64,000 nt of DNA from Symsagittifera roscoffensis (Eukaryota > Xenacoelomorpha > Acoela > Convolutidae), in assembly GCF_963678635.1 (NCBI RefSeq), contig NC_087063.1, forward strand, positions 16,309,006 through 16,373,005. The letters are read 5' to 3'. The notes beneath the pieces are model-generated. The model had not been told where the DNA came from, made no database searches, and saw only the letters and a program-made list of their open reading frames with translations. Positions 1 to 12,524 of the stretch are shown piece by piece. Position 1 is the stretch's first letter. Each line of letters begins with the position of its first letter. Position numbers and translations under genes: made by a program.

Positions 1-2099
1 TCTATCTCTTCTCCCTGAAATAATTTAGAGGGAAATTGTTCATTTGGTCAGTTACATTGTTTTTTTTTCAGACCACTTTGTTGGTAATGAAATTATATGT
101 GGACGCGGATTATTGAAATATTTTAATAATATAAAGTACTAAATAAATACAACGCCATATTTACAAACAAAAAGCCGCTTTTAAGTTTTTCTTTCAAAAT
201 GAAGGAATTGAACAAGTTATAACTCTCCGATCTCTATCAAAGACATATGTCATAAGCTATTAACTTGAGATTTTAAAAAAAAATCATTTTTTCATTGCAC
301 TAAAGCAGTTTTTTGTCATTTTATTCAGATAAGTGTTTTTAAAATATATTTAATCATTAAAATGGATTCGTGAAAAGCTGCGGGGAGCCAAAAGCACACC
401 TCTGGTGACGGATCAGCAGTATGTTGCGATAATTAGAAGACACATTTCTTTTCCGCCTTTTTAAATGGTGAAAATACACTTTAACAGTCTTCTTTTCAGC
501 CCTGAAGATAATTTTTTCAAAAGAAATGAACAGTTTTTTTTTGTTCATCCTACATTTGACGTAAATTTCCCGTTCAGTCTATCTCAGATCTTCGGAAACT
601 GCATGCACTATGTGGAGGGCCTAACTTTTTTTGTAAATTCATTTTATATATAGGAAAAGTTTAAGTGGAAAGAAAAAACCAGCTAAAAAAGATGGCAAAA
701 AAACTTTAGATTTGAAAAAAATTTCGAAAATTTAATCAGCTGACATAATTATCAGAACCAAATTTTCAGAAATAATTTTCAGAAATAGTTTTCAGAAATA
801 GTTTTCTAATCAGCTGAAATAATAAGTGGTACTCGCACATTTCGCCCAATAAATAACTTGCCCCTATTAAATTTATTGGCACATTTCAACATTTCGCCCC
901 TAACAGAACCATCGGCCCATTTTTTTTCCAGTCTACCAGCCATAGGCCTAACCCAGAAGTTTAATTATTTAAGTTGACAAGAGCTCACTTAACTATAACC
1001 ACTAAACTATGACTAACTTGTAAGAGCTCGCCTTGCTGATTGCCGTGTATGTTCAAACTGAACCCGCTACCATATGTTTGCTGGGTCACCAATACAACTG
1101 GAGCCCGTCAATGCCAAATTTAGCCCCCACTCAACTTAGCCCAACAAAATTGAATAAAATCGGACTGATACATAGGACTGATACGAGTTGTGTGCTTGTC
1201 AGTTCATGGACACTTACTGTTTGTGAGAACGGCTAGCGTTGTCGTATCCAACGCCATGCCACCCGCAGAGAATTTATATTGACGTCTATTAAACGTCATA
1301 TTAATATTATGAGAGAAATGTAGTAAAAACAATGGGCAAAAATTTCGGGGCAAAATGCGTGAAAGAATTAGGTTCGAAAAAATTGGAGCGAATTTTGTGA
1401 GGAGCAAAAAGTACCACATTGCTTTGGTAAGTATACCGTTTTGTAACTCAGCTGGTAACATTTTAATGAATGATTTCCAGTTCCATTTTCATCTAACACC
1501 TGTGTTATCTGCTGAGCGCATTTTCTTCAACTAAAAATGAGCCTGCTGTGATTAAAACAACCACTCTATCAACAACCACTCTAAAAATCTGGATTCAAAT
1601 TAGTCTTTATTGGGTAACTGTTTAATTTTCAACATGGGAAAAAAAATTATTTAAAGTTAAATACCATATAACGGCAGGTCGGTTAAAATAGCGTAGCTTG
1701 GAAATGTTATATTAGGAATAACTCATTTTTATAACCTGACCAAATTGAAAACAAAGAAAACATCGAAGCATCTGAAAATGAAGAAATGTAAAAGTCTGAT
1801 TACTATACAAAAATTTGGACTTTGATTGCTGTAATTGAAAGAAATTGATTCTAAGTGATTGGTGTCAGTTAAGTCTGCAATCGTTATCAGAACTTAACAT
1901 TTTTTTCTCCAACTATTACAGCAAAAAACAGATTTAAGCAATGGGCTTCTTTCGTGCAATTCTTACTCAAGCCCAAATTTTTTTCGGAGGGCAGTCCACC
2001 TCTTTTTAGAAATTAAAGCTCAGATGGAAACATACATACTCATATAAAAACCATCTAAAGACAGTATGTGGATGAAACATCTTAGTTTTTTGGGTGACA
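1..2099. other. AT-rich sequence without a recognisable gene
   Basis: Both strands were read; only short chance open frames are seen, with no known motif and no RNA gene. The one local structure is a short direct repeat near 762-803, where a unit close to TTTTCAGAAATAG occurs three times in a row, flanked on both sides by AATCAGCTGA-like words. Homopolymer A and T runs are common. Nothing here supports a promoter or an exon. Confidence 0.6.
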
Positions 2100-4870
2100 G
2101 TTGTTTAAAACCAAACAAGGCTCTTGCTTGTACATCAAGGCAAAGTCCTGAATGTTGCGACTGGACTTCAAGACCCACTTCAGAATTTTAGTTTACCTGA
2201 TTGGGCCCTCAAAAACGCTGTAATCAAAATTGAAAATCGCAAACACTATGAAGTATCGATCAACCGCAATTGTGAGAGAACGTACCAAACAGGCAGTGTA
2301 GACAAACCCTTTGACTCGGTAGTTTTTCCAAAGTAAACAGACCTGTGAGTTATAATTGCTACGCTTCGCATCTTAGCAACCAAAAGGTAGGGACCAATTG
2401 TGAGAAATAGTTTTGTTGAGGACTCAAACATGTGATCTAGTACCAGTTTTGCATTGAAAAAATGATTAAATAATCAATGTTTTCCCTTTAATCTCCTCAC
2501 AAGCTGTGTACAGAACACAGGGATATATTTAACGGGTCTAGGACAACAAGCCGACGGGACTTCAAGCCGAAGGGACTTCCGGCCGAAATTTAAACTTTAC
2601 ATGCACCTCAAATTACAATTTTTTCATCTGAAAAACGTTGCTTTTCAAAAATTAAGGCAAGTTTAATCCATAATAGGCGTTATTCATGACAACGAATCAC
2701 TTAGAATTGGCGCTCGTTAATAATTTCAGACAGTTTTTGAAATGCATAAATTATAAACAAGAAAATTGCCTTCAACCGTGTTTTATGTTTCAACTTTCCT
2801 AAACATCATTTGGAGGCTTAAATTTTATGAAAAAGCCAATGATTACTGAAAAAAAAAATCATAACAGTAGGAAATTTTTTTAAAAAGTTTTCAAATTAAT
2901 CCTATTTCATCATTTAATGAGAAAATTTTCGGCTTGAAGTCCCTAATTTTACGATTCGGCTTGAAGTCCCGTCGGCTTGATGTCCGGCACCCATATTTAA
3001 CTTCTCGCATCTTACAAATTTGATCAAATAGACTCGCATAAGTTCCACTTTAATTAGCCGCTTAGGCATGTAATTAGAATGCTATTTATCTGGCATTAAT
3101 TGTTCTATCTTGGCCAAAATTCCAATTTCCAAATGACCGTAACTCTCCAAAAAACAATCACTAATGATACTTTCTATTAGCCTAATCAGTGAACAAAAAT
3201 ATCTTTCAGATGGTTTAAAAAAATTCTTCAAAAACGCTTTAGTAAAAAGTCGAAAACTAAGTGAAACAAAAACGAACTCACGCTCAATAGTTCATCATTT
3301 TCTCAAAAAATGGAACAAAAATTTTTCCACTCATTTTCAAATACCAAAAGCCACTAGCTATCCTAACAACAAGCCTGCTGCTATCATAAAGAAACCCCTA
3401 GTATTATGCTGCTGCTTGAACGAAACAAAACTGCTCGTACATCGAGGCGAAGCCCTGATTGTTGCGACTACATTTCAAAACCAGTTAAAAAATGTTCGTA
3501 GTTGTAGTTTACTTGAGTAGTCCCTCAAAATTGCTGTATTCCCTAATGAAAACACTTCCAAATATCGATCAACCGTAATTGTGAGAGAAAGTACCAAACA
3601 AGCAATGAACAACTTTACACTGGCAGTTTTCCAAAGTAAACAGAGCTGCAAACTATAATTGCTACGCACCGCACCTTAGCAACCAAAATGTAGGGACAAA
3701 TAATGTGATTTATTTTTCTTGAGATTTCAAATATGTTAATTGGCACCCTTTTGTTTGAAAAAATTGATGGAATAATGGTTTTTCCCCTTTGATCTCCACA
3801 AAAGATATGTAAGATACACAAAATTATATATTTAGCTTTTCGCATCCTACAATATTGGTTAAATGACACGCCTAAATTCAGTTTGAATTGAAATCAATGA
3901 ATCTGTAATAAAAAAGCAACTTGTCTGGTGTAAATAATCTCCAATTGGCCAAATTGACAATTTGTAAATACCCCCCAAAATTTTACAAAAAATTTATTTA
4001 TTAATTTTTCTTTTTTTTTGATCCATGAACAAAAAATTATTTAAAAAAAACCATCAAAAAAACTGAGGTGAAAGTTTGAAAATTGGTCAAATAAAAAAAC
4101 CACTCACGCTCAAATATTCATCATTTTCTTCAAAAATAAGAACAGAAAAATTTGACTCAATTTCAAAAATCAAAAGCCGTTAGCTATCATAACAAGAAAA
4201 CTTATACTATCCAAAAAAATCCCTTAATGTCACGCTGCTTTTTGAACCAATCAAGACTGCTCGTACATCAAGGCAAAGCCCTGAATGTTGCGGCTGCAAA
4301 AAATGACCAATTACAAAATTTCAGGGTTTTAGTTTACTTGATTGATACATCAAAAATGCTAAAGTCTACAAGCATACTTCGCAAAAGTTCTAAATACTAG
4401 GTAAAATTCATTAAACGCAATTGTGAGAAAATGTACCAAACAAGAAAAGTAGACAACTCTTTTACAACCGGTAGTATTTCCAAATTAATCATCCTACAAT
4501 TTTGCTTAAATGACTAGCCTATATTCAGTTTGAATTGATTCTGTAATAAGATTGGCCAAATTGGCAAGTTCCAAGCGCCCCTTTTAATTTACAAACAAAT
4601 TAATTCTTCCTTTCTATTTATTTTATCCATAAACAAAAATATCAAATATCTCTCAATTGTTCTAAGACAATCCATCAAAAAACGCTAGAGTGAAAGTCAA
4701 AAACTGAGTGAATAAAAAACCATACCACGCACATATATTCGTCACTTTTTACAAAAACTGGAACGCTAATTTTTCGTCTGTGACTGGTTTTTAGAAACCA
4801 AAAATTGTTAATTTTCAAACGAATGAGCGTGCTATCAGAAAAAATCCTGATTTAATGCTAATTTTTGCAG
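2100..4870. repeat. Degenerate repeat family A, three main copies plus a fragment
   Basis: A block recurs with the words TACATCAAGGCAAAG (2,131), TACATCGAGGCGAAG (near 3,438) and TACATCAAGGCAAAG (near 4,264), each followed by a conserved run about GTTGCGACT and later by a conserved AACCGTAATTGTGAGAGAA-like word. The region before the anchor, with GAGTGAATAAAAAACC-like text and a word close to TTCATCATTTT, also recurs near 3,260, 4,090 and 4,720. Spacing between anchors is about 1.3 kb then 0.83 kb, so units are unequal or interrupted; a transposon at 2,534-2,992 accounts for most of the difference. Open frames inside are short and not shared between copies, so I do not call them genes. Confidence 0.6.
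2534..2992. mobile_element. Miniature inverted-repeat transposon with 9-bp target duplication
   Basis: The left end reads GGGTCTAGGACAACAAGCCG and the right end is close to its reverse complement, ending TTGATGTCCGGCACCC. The shared core CCGACGGGACTTCAAGCCGA gives terminal inverted repeats of about 35 bp, and a second internal CGGCTTGAAGTCCC word sits near the right end. The element is flanked by identical 9-bp direct repeats ATATTTAAC at 2,525-2,533 and 2,993-3,001. It has no open frame, so it is non-autonomous. A 9-bp duplication suits a Mutator-like origin, with hAT (8 bp) as the alternative. It sits inside repeat family A, so it inserted later than that family. Relatives lie at 22,153, 29,415 and 39,658, with an end fragment near 9,003. 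Confidence 0.75.
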
Positions 4871-6966
4871 TGCCAAAAATTTTTGATTCTTCGAAATTTT
4901 ACTTTTTTTCCAAAAATTTTTTTTTCCCGAAGTTTCATGTTAATTTCTTGAAACCCTTGATTTCTTATTCAAAATCAATTTAAATCTTAAAACTTTTTTA
5001 AACAGTTCAAACATGCCGCATTTAATCAATGAGACACTAAAAGCGCATTAACACAATGCGATTAAACTGGAATAAAAAAGATTGTTTCAAGTTTTCACTC
5101 CGTTTTTTTGGCAACAAATGGGCATAGAAAAATCTTTTTTCTTTTAACCTCAGTTAAGAAATTTATTGGTTGTTGTGCACTTTAACAGATGCCCTAAAAC
5201 ATATCAAAACTTCACGTTTTATAAAAACTCGGGTTATACAGATCGCTTTTCACGAACCCTCTCTAATTTTGCAATTATTTGGGTAGTTGAACGGATATGG
5301 GTAGCATTGAACGGAAAAAACCTGGTTTTGATGACGTATTTCTTTAAATGGAAATTAAAACATCAAACCAAAAAACGTATATGGGTAGCATTGAACGGAA
5401 AAAACCTGGTTTTGATGACGTATTTCATTAAATGGAAATTAAAACATCAAACCAAAAAAGAACACCACTAAAACGGGAAAGTTTTTTGCTGTAAAAAAAG
5501 AGAGTAAAACAGGCTCAATTGCAGTTTTGTTACATCATTGTACAGCTTAATCCTAAACCAATTGATTTTAGTTGCTTCGGTGTTATTGCTTTAGGTTTTT
5601 GTTTGAAATTTTGTAAAACGAATTGCACCATAGAAAAGACTGCAAGACTTCAAACAACTTTTGTCCTGGTTTTTTTAATCCAATGTTAACTAAATTTGAT
5701 TCTCAAAATGGCGCCTTGCTCATTTTGTTTCGTGGCCTTAAACCAAATGTATTAAAATTTTGCTCAGCACAAATTGGAGGAACATTAGGCAAAGGGAAAA
5801 ATATGAGTGAACAAAAATAGTCTAACTTAATGAAATCAATCATCAAAATTTGGCGAATTTTTGATGGCTATTGCAAAACGAAAAGTCTTCAAAAACCCAG
5901 AAACATGTGAAGTGAGAGAGGATTCACAAAAAACGCGTTTGGAAACACAATGTATTTTACTTTGGCACTAAATTTAAAAACCTTATTTCAAACGTACTTG
6001 CCTAAACTTCAAACTCAACGACTTCTCGATTAGTTTTCAAGGAATCCTTGAGTTTTATCATTTGGCAAAATGCACGATATATTTTGAGCTTGAAAGTAAA
6101 AAGAGATAAAAAGTCTTTAAGGTTTCGATGACAATGTAAAACAAGAAACGTAATTTTTGACAACATACAGAATAAAACTTGCTTAAATAAGCATATACTT
6201 TATAGTTTTTTCTGAAGATAACCTCACACGCCCTTTCGAGAATGAAACAATAAATTTTGAGTCGTTGAAGCAGTAATCAAGAAACTTAGCTTGCCTCAGT
6301 TCAATCTGAAAAGAGTCCTGCATACACTGCGCGCTAGAAAAGTTAAAAACTTACGGCGAAAGAATTATCCAAAGTTGGTAAAATTAGCCATTTCTAAACG
6401 CCCATAATTTTAGGCAAAAAGGAGCAGTTGAAATAAATTCTTGATTTTGAGGTATAGTTAATAACAATTTCAGAGTGCATACAAACTTGTCGTCAAAAAT
6501 TACTCAGTAAAAAGCAAAATAATTCTGGAGGAAATGAAACCATCTGCTTAACAAAAAACTTTCATCTTTTTTGAAATCCAGAAGCATCCCATCTCTCAAA
6601 CAAAAATAACATCAAGTTGCTTACAAAAAAATTAGATGTCAAAAGAAAGTAGTTTTCTATTTAGAGTCAGTCACAGGCATGCGCGCTGTCGACGACAATC
6701 CCTGAATTACAGTGTTCAAATAAAAATTTTAAATCGAAGAAAAAACGAAACAGAGGGCGAACTGAATAACAAATTGATTATACTTTTCAAGTTTTATTTC
6801 GATGTTATTTTCTGTTGCAAATAATAAGTCTTTCATAACCCTGACTATCAGCAGTAGTATTTTATTGACTACAAAATTTATGAAATACGTCAAAACTTGT
6901 ATAGCAAAGCATTTTTTCCAAAAAATTGTACCTAATTTCATTTGACCCTGAAGTTCGCTTACCGTA
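4871..6966. other. AT-rich stretch, no gene seen
   Basis: Open frames are short and low in complexity. Apart from the 84-bp tandem duplication listed separately, I see no repeat, RNA gene or motif. The stretch ends at the assembly gap. Confidence 0.55.
5297..5464. repeat. 84-bp tandem duplication
   Basis: The word ATGGGTAGCATTGAACGG starts at 5,297 and again at 5,381, and the following sequence is the same apart from one base and the edges. The 84-bp period is a multiple of three, so a frame open through one copy stays open through the other. No protein family is recognisable, and the near identity of the copies suggests a recent local event. Confidence 0.85.
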
Positions 6967-7166
6967 NNNNNNNNNNNNNNNNNNNNNNNNNNNNNNNNNN
7001 NNNNNNNNNNNNNNNNNNNNNNNNNNNNNNNNNNNNNNNNNNNNNNNNNNNNNNNNNNNNNNNNNNNNNNNNNNNNNNNNNNNNNNNNNNNNNNNNNNNN
7101 NNNNNNNNNNNNNNNNNNNNNNNNNNNNNNNNNNNNNNNNNNNNNNNNNNNNNNNNNNNNNNNNNN
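6967..7166. other. Assembly gap of 200 N
   Basis: Exactly 200 undetermined bases; the true length is unknown because 200 is a round placeholder. The sequence right of the gap starts inside a family B repeat unit, so the gap may hide further units. Confidence 0.98.
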
Positions 7167-7514
7167 CGTTTGATAAAAATTTGCGAAACCCATGATGATG
7201 AAAAAAAGTCCTTACTTGAAGTTTTCCCAGTGTTTTGAGATTTGGGCATAAAGAATGCCTGTCGAATTTTGCAAAACGTGCAGATTTTTGAATAGAGTCC
7301 ATAGATCTGAAGGAGTGGCAGGAATGTGCATAAATTGATCGACAACGTGAGGACTACAAAAGAAAAAAAATCGTAGTAAATTAAAAGACAGTGTTGGTGC
7401 CTACGTCTTAATGGAACAAAAAACTGCAGCTGATGAACACACAATGGTCACTTTCGAAGAGGGTTTGTCAGCACACATGTTTAGTTTATTCGATTTCTTG
7501 AATGAATAGGAGCA
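7167..7514. repeat. Isolated partial copy of tandem repeat family B
   Basis: This matches units of the 12.5-18.0 kb array: a GATGATGAAAAAAAGTCCTT word, then CAGTGTTTTGAGATTTGGG, GGCAGGAATGTGCATAAATTG, AACAAAAAACTGCAGCTGATG and GGGTTTGTCAGCA in the same order. In other units the sequence after GAATAGGAGCAAA continues AAAGCATCATTAC; here it turns into the TACA microsatellite, so the array grew from or inserted at this point. Minus-strand open frames here recur in other units through shared ancestry, not because a protein is supported. Confidence 0.8.
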
Positions 7515-7818
7515 AACATACATACATACATAGATACAAACATACTTACATTTATACATGCATACAAAACTTTACTCCAAAACTTTACTCCGATTTCAAT
7601 TTTGGCAATTTTATATTTTACGTACACACATAGGTATATACAAAGTTACGTAAATACATCTATACACACATACATACATACATACATACATACATACATA
7701 GATGGAAACATACTTTCATTTATACATGCATACATACATACATACATACATACATACATACATACATACATACATACATACATACATACATACATACATA
7801 CATACATACATACATACA

Positions 7819-7849
<31 letters not shown>

Positions 7850-8246
7850 CATACATACATACATACATACATACATAGATGGAAACATACTTACATTTAT
7901 ACAGGCATACATACATACATACATACATACATACATACATACATACATACATACATACATACATACATACATACATACATACATACATACATACATACAT
8001 ACATACATACATACATCATACATACATACATACATACATACATACATACATACATACATACATACATACATACATACATACATACATACATACATACATA
8101 CATACATACATACATACATACATACATACATACATACATACATACATACATACATACATACATACATACATACATACATACATACATACATACATACATA
8201 CATACATACATACATACATACATACATACATACATACATACATACA

Positions 8247-8278
<32 letters not shown>

Positions 8279-8448
8279 CATACATACATACATACATACA
8301 TACATACATACATACATACATACATACATACATACATACATACATACATACATACATACATACATACATACATACATACATACATACATACATACATACA
8401 TACATACATACATACATACATACATACATACATACATACATACATACA

Positions 8449-8482
<34 letters not shown>

Positions 8483-8552
8483 CATACATACATACATACA
8501 TACATACATACATACATCCATACATAAATACATATATACACATACTTACATA
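7515..8552. repeat. (TACA)n tetranucleotide microsatellite, about 1 kb
   Basis: Long pure runs of the CATA/TACA unit are broken by a 100-bp non-repeat island around 7,566-7,660 and by rare variants such as CATAGATGGAAACATACTT, which occurs near 7,698 and 7,876. Long open frames on both strands (repeating Tyr-Ile-His-Thr on plus, Met-Tyr-Val-Cys on minus) arise only because a 4-bp unit read in triplets has no stop codon, so they are not genes. Array length in an assembly is unreliable for such sequence. Confidence 0.97.
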
Positions 8553-8754
8553 TTTTCCAGTGGTTATTTTGCTCGAGTCGAGCATTTGAAAAAAGTCGCT
8601 CACATTGTTTTTGGTCGAGACATCGAAAAAAATTTGCTTGAGTTGAGAACGGTTGAGCACATTTTTTAAACTGTAGATAGTATTTCAACTGCATCTTAGC
8701 GTCCATTACCTTTCCAGGCCTTTTTTGTGGTTTTAATTGGTTTTCTTTATAAGA

Positions 8755-8975
8755 CCGCTCAAAAAACCGCTTAAAAACCGCTCAAATCTTGCTTGAAAAA
8801 TCGTTCAAAAGTCACCGCAAGAAATGAGCGGTTTTTGAGCGGTTTATTAAGCAAGTTTGAACGGTTTGAGCGGTTTGAGCGGTTTTTCCAAAAAAACGCC
8901 CAAACCGCTCAAATTTTGCTGGAAAACCACTTAAACCACACATAACTTGAGCGGTTTTTGAGCGGGATCTCAACC
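8755..8975. repeat. Cluster of GAGCGGTTT motifs in direct and inverted orientation
   Basis: The word GAGCGGTTT and its complement AAACCGCTC (with variants) occur about fifteen times in 220 bp. The left third is mostly the AACCGCTC orientation, the middle GAGCGGTTT, then AACCGCTC again, then GAGCGGTTTTTGAGCGG. The blocks can therefore pair with each other as large hairpins. No open frame or known element is recognised. Confidence 0.75.
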
Positions 8976-9002
8976 CGGTGCTCTAAAAATTTGGCTAAGT
9001 GG

Positions 9003-9060
9003 CGGACATCAGATTGACGGGACTTCAAGCCAAAACGTAAAAAGACGGATGTCAAGCTAA
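9003..9060. mobile_element. Fragment of the GGGT/ACCC miniature transposon end
   Basis: The text GACGGGACTTCAAGCC and nearby CGGACATCA and CGGATGTCAAGC words match the inverted-repeat ends of the element at 2,534-2,992. No matching opposite end is visible within the next kilobase, so this is a truncated or rearranged copy. Confidence 0.5.
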
Positions 9061-10741
9061 GAAACTTCTAAAAATCACAAAACTGGAACAAAATGAAAAA
9101 TGGTTTGTTAATTTTTCCATTTTTGAGCATCTTCAAATTTCGATGGTTTTGTACATATACTTTGAGCATTTCATTGAGGTTTAAGAGTTTCAAAAATTAA
9201 AGCATTGGAGACTGTGTGCTTTTTATATACCGTCAAATTTATGCATTTCGAAACACCTTCTGATGTAACAAGCTGTAGTCACATTCAAATAGTGTTTTTT
9301 TTTACAAAAAAAACAACTAGAATGCGCTGAATTTGCCAAGTTTTTGTTAACTGGAATTATAAAGAAAAACTTTAGTGTCTCAAAAACACTGAAAAAAATT
9401 CGGCACCAAGACTCTTCTTCTTAAAATACGGTCAATCTCTTGTCCTTGAACTATTTTGTTTTTTTTTATTGTGAAAAATATAGTCAAGACTGAGAAAACT
9501 TAGAAAGTAAGTTTAATGACCCTTAAAATTGTTATTTTATTTGAAAATTTTGCCCCTCATATCAGCTCCTGGTTTTGGTCATCTCGGCCAAAAGCTATTT
9601 CATCTTACCATGGAATCACTTTTAACTCAAATTGAAGAAGATCAGACTGCTGGTATCGAGACAGAGCCTTGATTGTTCCGATTCTATTTTAAATTTTATC
9701 GAGTAGTATGAATCAAATCAAATGATGCAACTTTCAAAAAAGTGAAAAAAAAATTTTTTCCTCAGTTTTTTTTTGGAAAATTATCCCCTCTGATAATCTT
9801 GAAAGAATGAAATTGATAAAGTTTGTAAACAGCAATAAAATAAGTATACAAAAGAGCACACCTCAATCCAATTTAAAACGATTTCTAAGACGGATCAAAT
9901 CTTCGCTGATGCGTTAGTAGCATGCATGTATCGCCCGTTAGTTGTCCCAAATTGGCCAAATTTTCAATCTTTAAACCATATAACCTTACAAATCTAAATC
10001 AGGTAAATTAATTACAATTTTGGGCTCGAGGCAACAGTAAGGTTATGAACGATATTTTTGAAAAAAAAAGTCCGTCAGAAAAGAGCTAGTTAAACAGCCG
10101 AAAATTGTCTGAATAAAAAACAAACCCGTGCGCAATTATTTCGTCTTTTTCTTCGGAATTATCAATAGTCCGGAACAATCATAATGTTTATTGTAATTGA
10201 TACTGCATGATAAACAATCAAAATGCCAAAAGAGACGTCACAAATTTTAAAAAAAGAGAGAAAATACTCCCCGAAACGAAACTCAAAACTGCTTAAAGTT
10301 CAAAAAACTATTTCCGAGTTTTCAGATTACAAAATATCAGTCTTAGTACTATTCAACTTTGGTACTGATTTGTTTTGGTTCTCTGGGTAATATTTAAAAG
10401 CCAAATGGCTGAATTCTGTGGATATCTTTTTACGTTTATTGGGGAAATGAAAGCTTTTTTTGCCAATGTTGTTTTGCTCATAATTATTTTCTGTTTCATG
10501 AGAATATAAAAAAGAGCCATGCATACGAGAAGAAACAAGACAAAGAGAAGTAGCAAAAAATGCAAACATATTAGAGTTTTTTTTAAAATTCCATACACAA
10601 GACAATTTGGACACACAAGTGATTCCGTATAATCGTCAAAAATTCAAAGCAAACTCAACAAAAAGACAAACCCGTTGACAACATCTGAAATGATTTTAAT
10701 TCAAAAAACATAACCATTTTTTATTTGTTATCGCCTCTCCA
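9061..10741. other. AT-rich region with weak family A pieces
   Basis: Near 9,640-9,700 a diverged copy of the family A anchor is visible (GACTGCTGGTATCGAGACAG followed by CCTTGATTGTT), and at about 10,060-10,200 a diverged copy of its upstream part (CTGAATAAAAAACAAACC, then a TTTCGTC word). Minus-strand frames of under 100 codons at 10,327-10,616 overlap each other in two frames and show no family features. No RNA gene seen. Confidence 0.5.
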
Positions 10742-10927
10742 CATCTGTGTTTAAGAAATAAAATTGCTGCAAACTTTCGATCTTACACTAATTTTGATTC
10801 AATTTCTTGTTCAGCGACATTTGAACTTGGCTCTCAAAACTGGGATCATGTTTTTTATGTTGACAGTGATTATATTCTTCCCGATGATGTTTTTAGTTTA
10901 TTACCACAAGTTTGCAGCGAGAAATAA
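10742..10927 (+). pseudogene. Possible glycosyltransferase-like exon fragment (DxD motif)
   Basis: One plus-strand frame is open here and ends at a TAA. It contains a stretch reading WDHVFYVDSDYILPDDVFS. A hydrophobic strand followed by D-S-D and then P-D-D resembles the metal-binding DxD region of nucleotide-sugar glycosyltransferases. A CAA-GTTTGC sequence just after it could be an exon end, but a poor donor. The frame downstream is closed and no neighbouring exon is found on either side. It could be a decayed exon, part of a split gene that continues in sequence I cannot recognise, or chance. Another frame over the same bases gives a hydrophobic peptide, so the reading is uncertain. Confidence 0.22.
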
Positions 10928-12524
10928 AAGAAATTTGATAATGGAACACTTTGATTCTTCAAAGTAGAAGGGACAGGAACGGAAATGATTTGTTTGCACA
11001 GTAAAACTTTTGTGCGTATAACGAACAGGATGATACCATCAAAATGACATTGAAGGGGTCTAATAGAAATATCTTCAATCCGCTCAAGAAATACAAAAGT
11101 GTGCTTCAAACGAAAAAACCATATGAGGGTATAAAATGCGCTTTTCCACTTGTTAATAATCGAATCAAAATACATGAACAGACTGAAAATTTTATTACCT
11201 ATTTTTTTGAATGATAGAATTTTTACAAAACCTTTTTATTTATCAGCAATTTTTGCATTTTCGAAATTAATTTTTTTAAATGTTTAGAAAAAGGTGATTT
11301 CCCTAACCTGGTTTTTACGTGTTTTTCATGAAGTATTTTTGTCAAGGTCAACTTCACTGATTGTTTTTTATATGGAATTAAATTATAAAAACAAAATTAA
11401 GTTCTTTCTTATTGCTTTCATCTAGTAAATTACTAATTGCTGCAGTGCCGAATTTAGAGGTACTATGATATTAATACTAGCAATAATAAACCACGTTATT
11501 ATGATTTGGATCAAAAACGTGTCAATTTAAATATTTATAAATGTTCAGAACAAATTACTGGCTGGAGACAGCTTAGGTTTTTTCAAACCAACCTTGGGAG
11601 ATTTTGCTTTCTTTCTCTGACAATCTTGATTGTCGGCCATTGAACTTGAGAAGAAATAGGAGTATGATGTTGTGCGCTCTCGGTGCTTACTTTTTCAGAT
11701 TCGCGTGACATCTTTTCTAGCTCGTTTTGATTTTTTTCTTCCTTAAAAAAAATTGAGAAGAAAAAAAAATAATTTAATTTTTTTTCTCAAATCTTTCCCT
11801 TTAATAATCAAAGTAACACGCATTGCAAAGATAACTTCAGGGATTGTATATCTTTTCTCTGATTTTTGGGACCAACTGATTATCTGACCAGCAACCAGAA
11901 TCATTTGAGTTTTTATTTAAAGAATTTAATAAAACTCCGCGTGTCAGTATCTATACAATCTTCAACGTTATAACTGCGACAATTGATTCTGGATAGAATT
12001 TGAATTGATAGAACAGTTTTTAAAAATTTTTTCTGATAACAGTCTGAAATGTTTCTAGAACTTTCTTTGACCAATTGAAGTGTTAGACCAATGGAACCTT
12101 TTTTGACCAATTGAAGTGTTAGATAAAATTTAAATTCGACTTTAAGATTATTTTCGAACATCATGTGAGTTTTTTAAAATCTTTTATCAAAAGTGCGGAT
12201 AAAAAACATCATGACACAAAGATGTAAGCTTTTTACTTAACGATGGGTGGCTGAGTATAAGAATATTGGGACATGTGAGAAAAAAGTGGAAAAAAAACAT
12301 GACAATTTGAGCATTTTTCTAATTTTAAATTTTAATAAACAATTGAAAAAGGTTTTGTAATAATTGCATAGTTGTTGTGAAATGTTCAACAAGGCTAGAA
12401 ACAAACATAACATAATTTCAATCCCTTTGATTAGTTTTTACTTGATTAAATTAATTTCTGAAAATTTGCTCCTAATCTTTTCCGTATATATTCCCAGCGA
12501 GTGATCTATCCAAACTACTACTAC
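10928..12524. other. AT-rich region, no firm gene
   Basis: A 22-bp direct repeat beginning TTTGACCAATTGAAGTG lies at 12,066-12,087 and 12,102-12,123 (period 36). Short lysine-rich frames on the minus strand near 11,545-11,760 are too short to call. Nothing else is seen. Confidence 0.5.

Noticed and set aside
6959-7444. Open frames crossing the N run
   Set aside because: Their length comes from undetermined bases; the flanking sequence belongs to repeat family B.
7602-8706. Long open frames of 200-355 codons on both strands
   Set aside because: They are the TACA repeat read in triplets, which has no stop in any frame; the peptides are pure four-residue repeats.
10491-10498. CTGTTTCA, the upstream motif of nematode 21U-RNAs
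   Set aside because: An 8-mer is expected by chance in this much AT-rich sequence and no matching start motif is clear about 42 bases downstream.
11545-11760. Short lysine-rich minus-strand frames, possibly a small nuclear protein with a GTAAGC donor
   Set aside because: Only 31 codons with ATG, no clear acceptor, no neighbouring exon; too weak to call.
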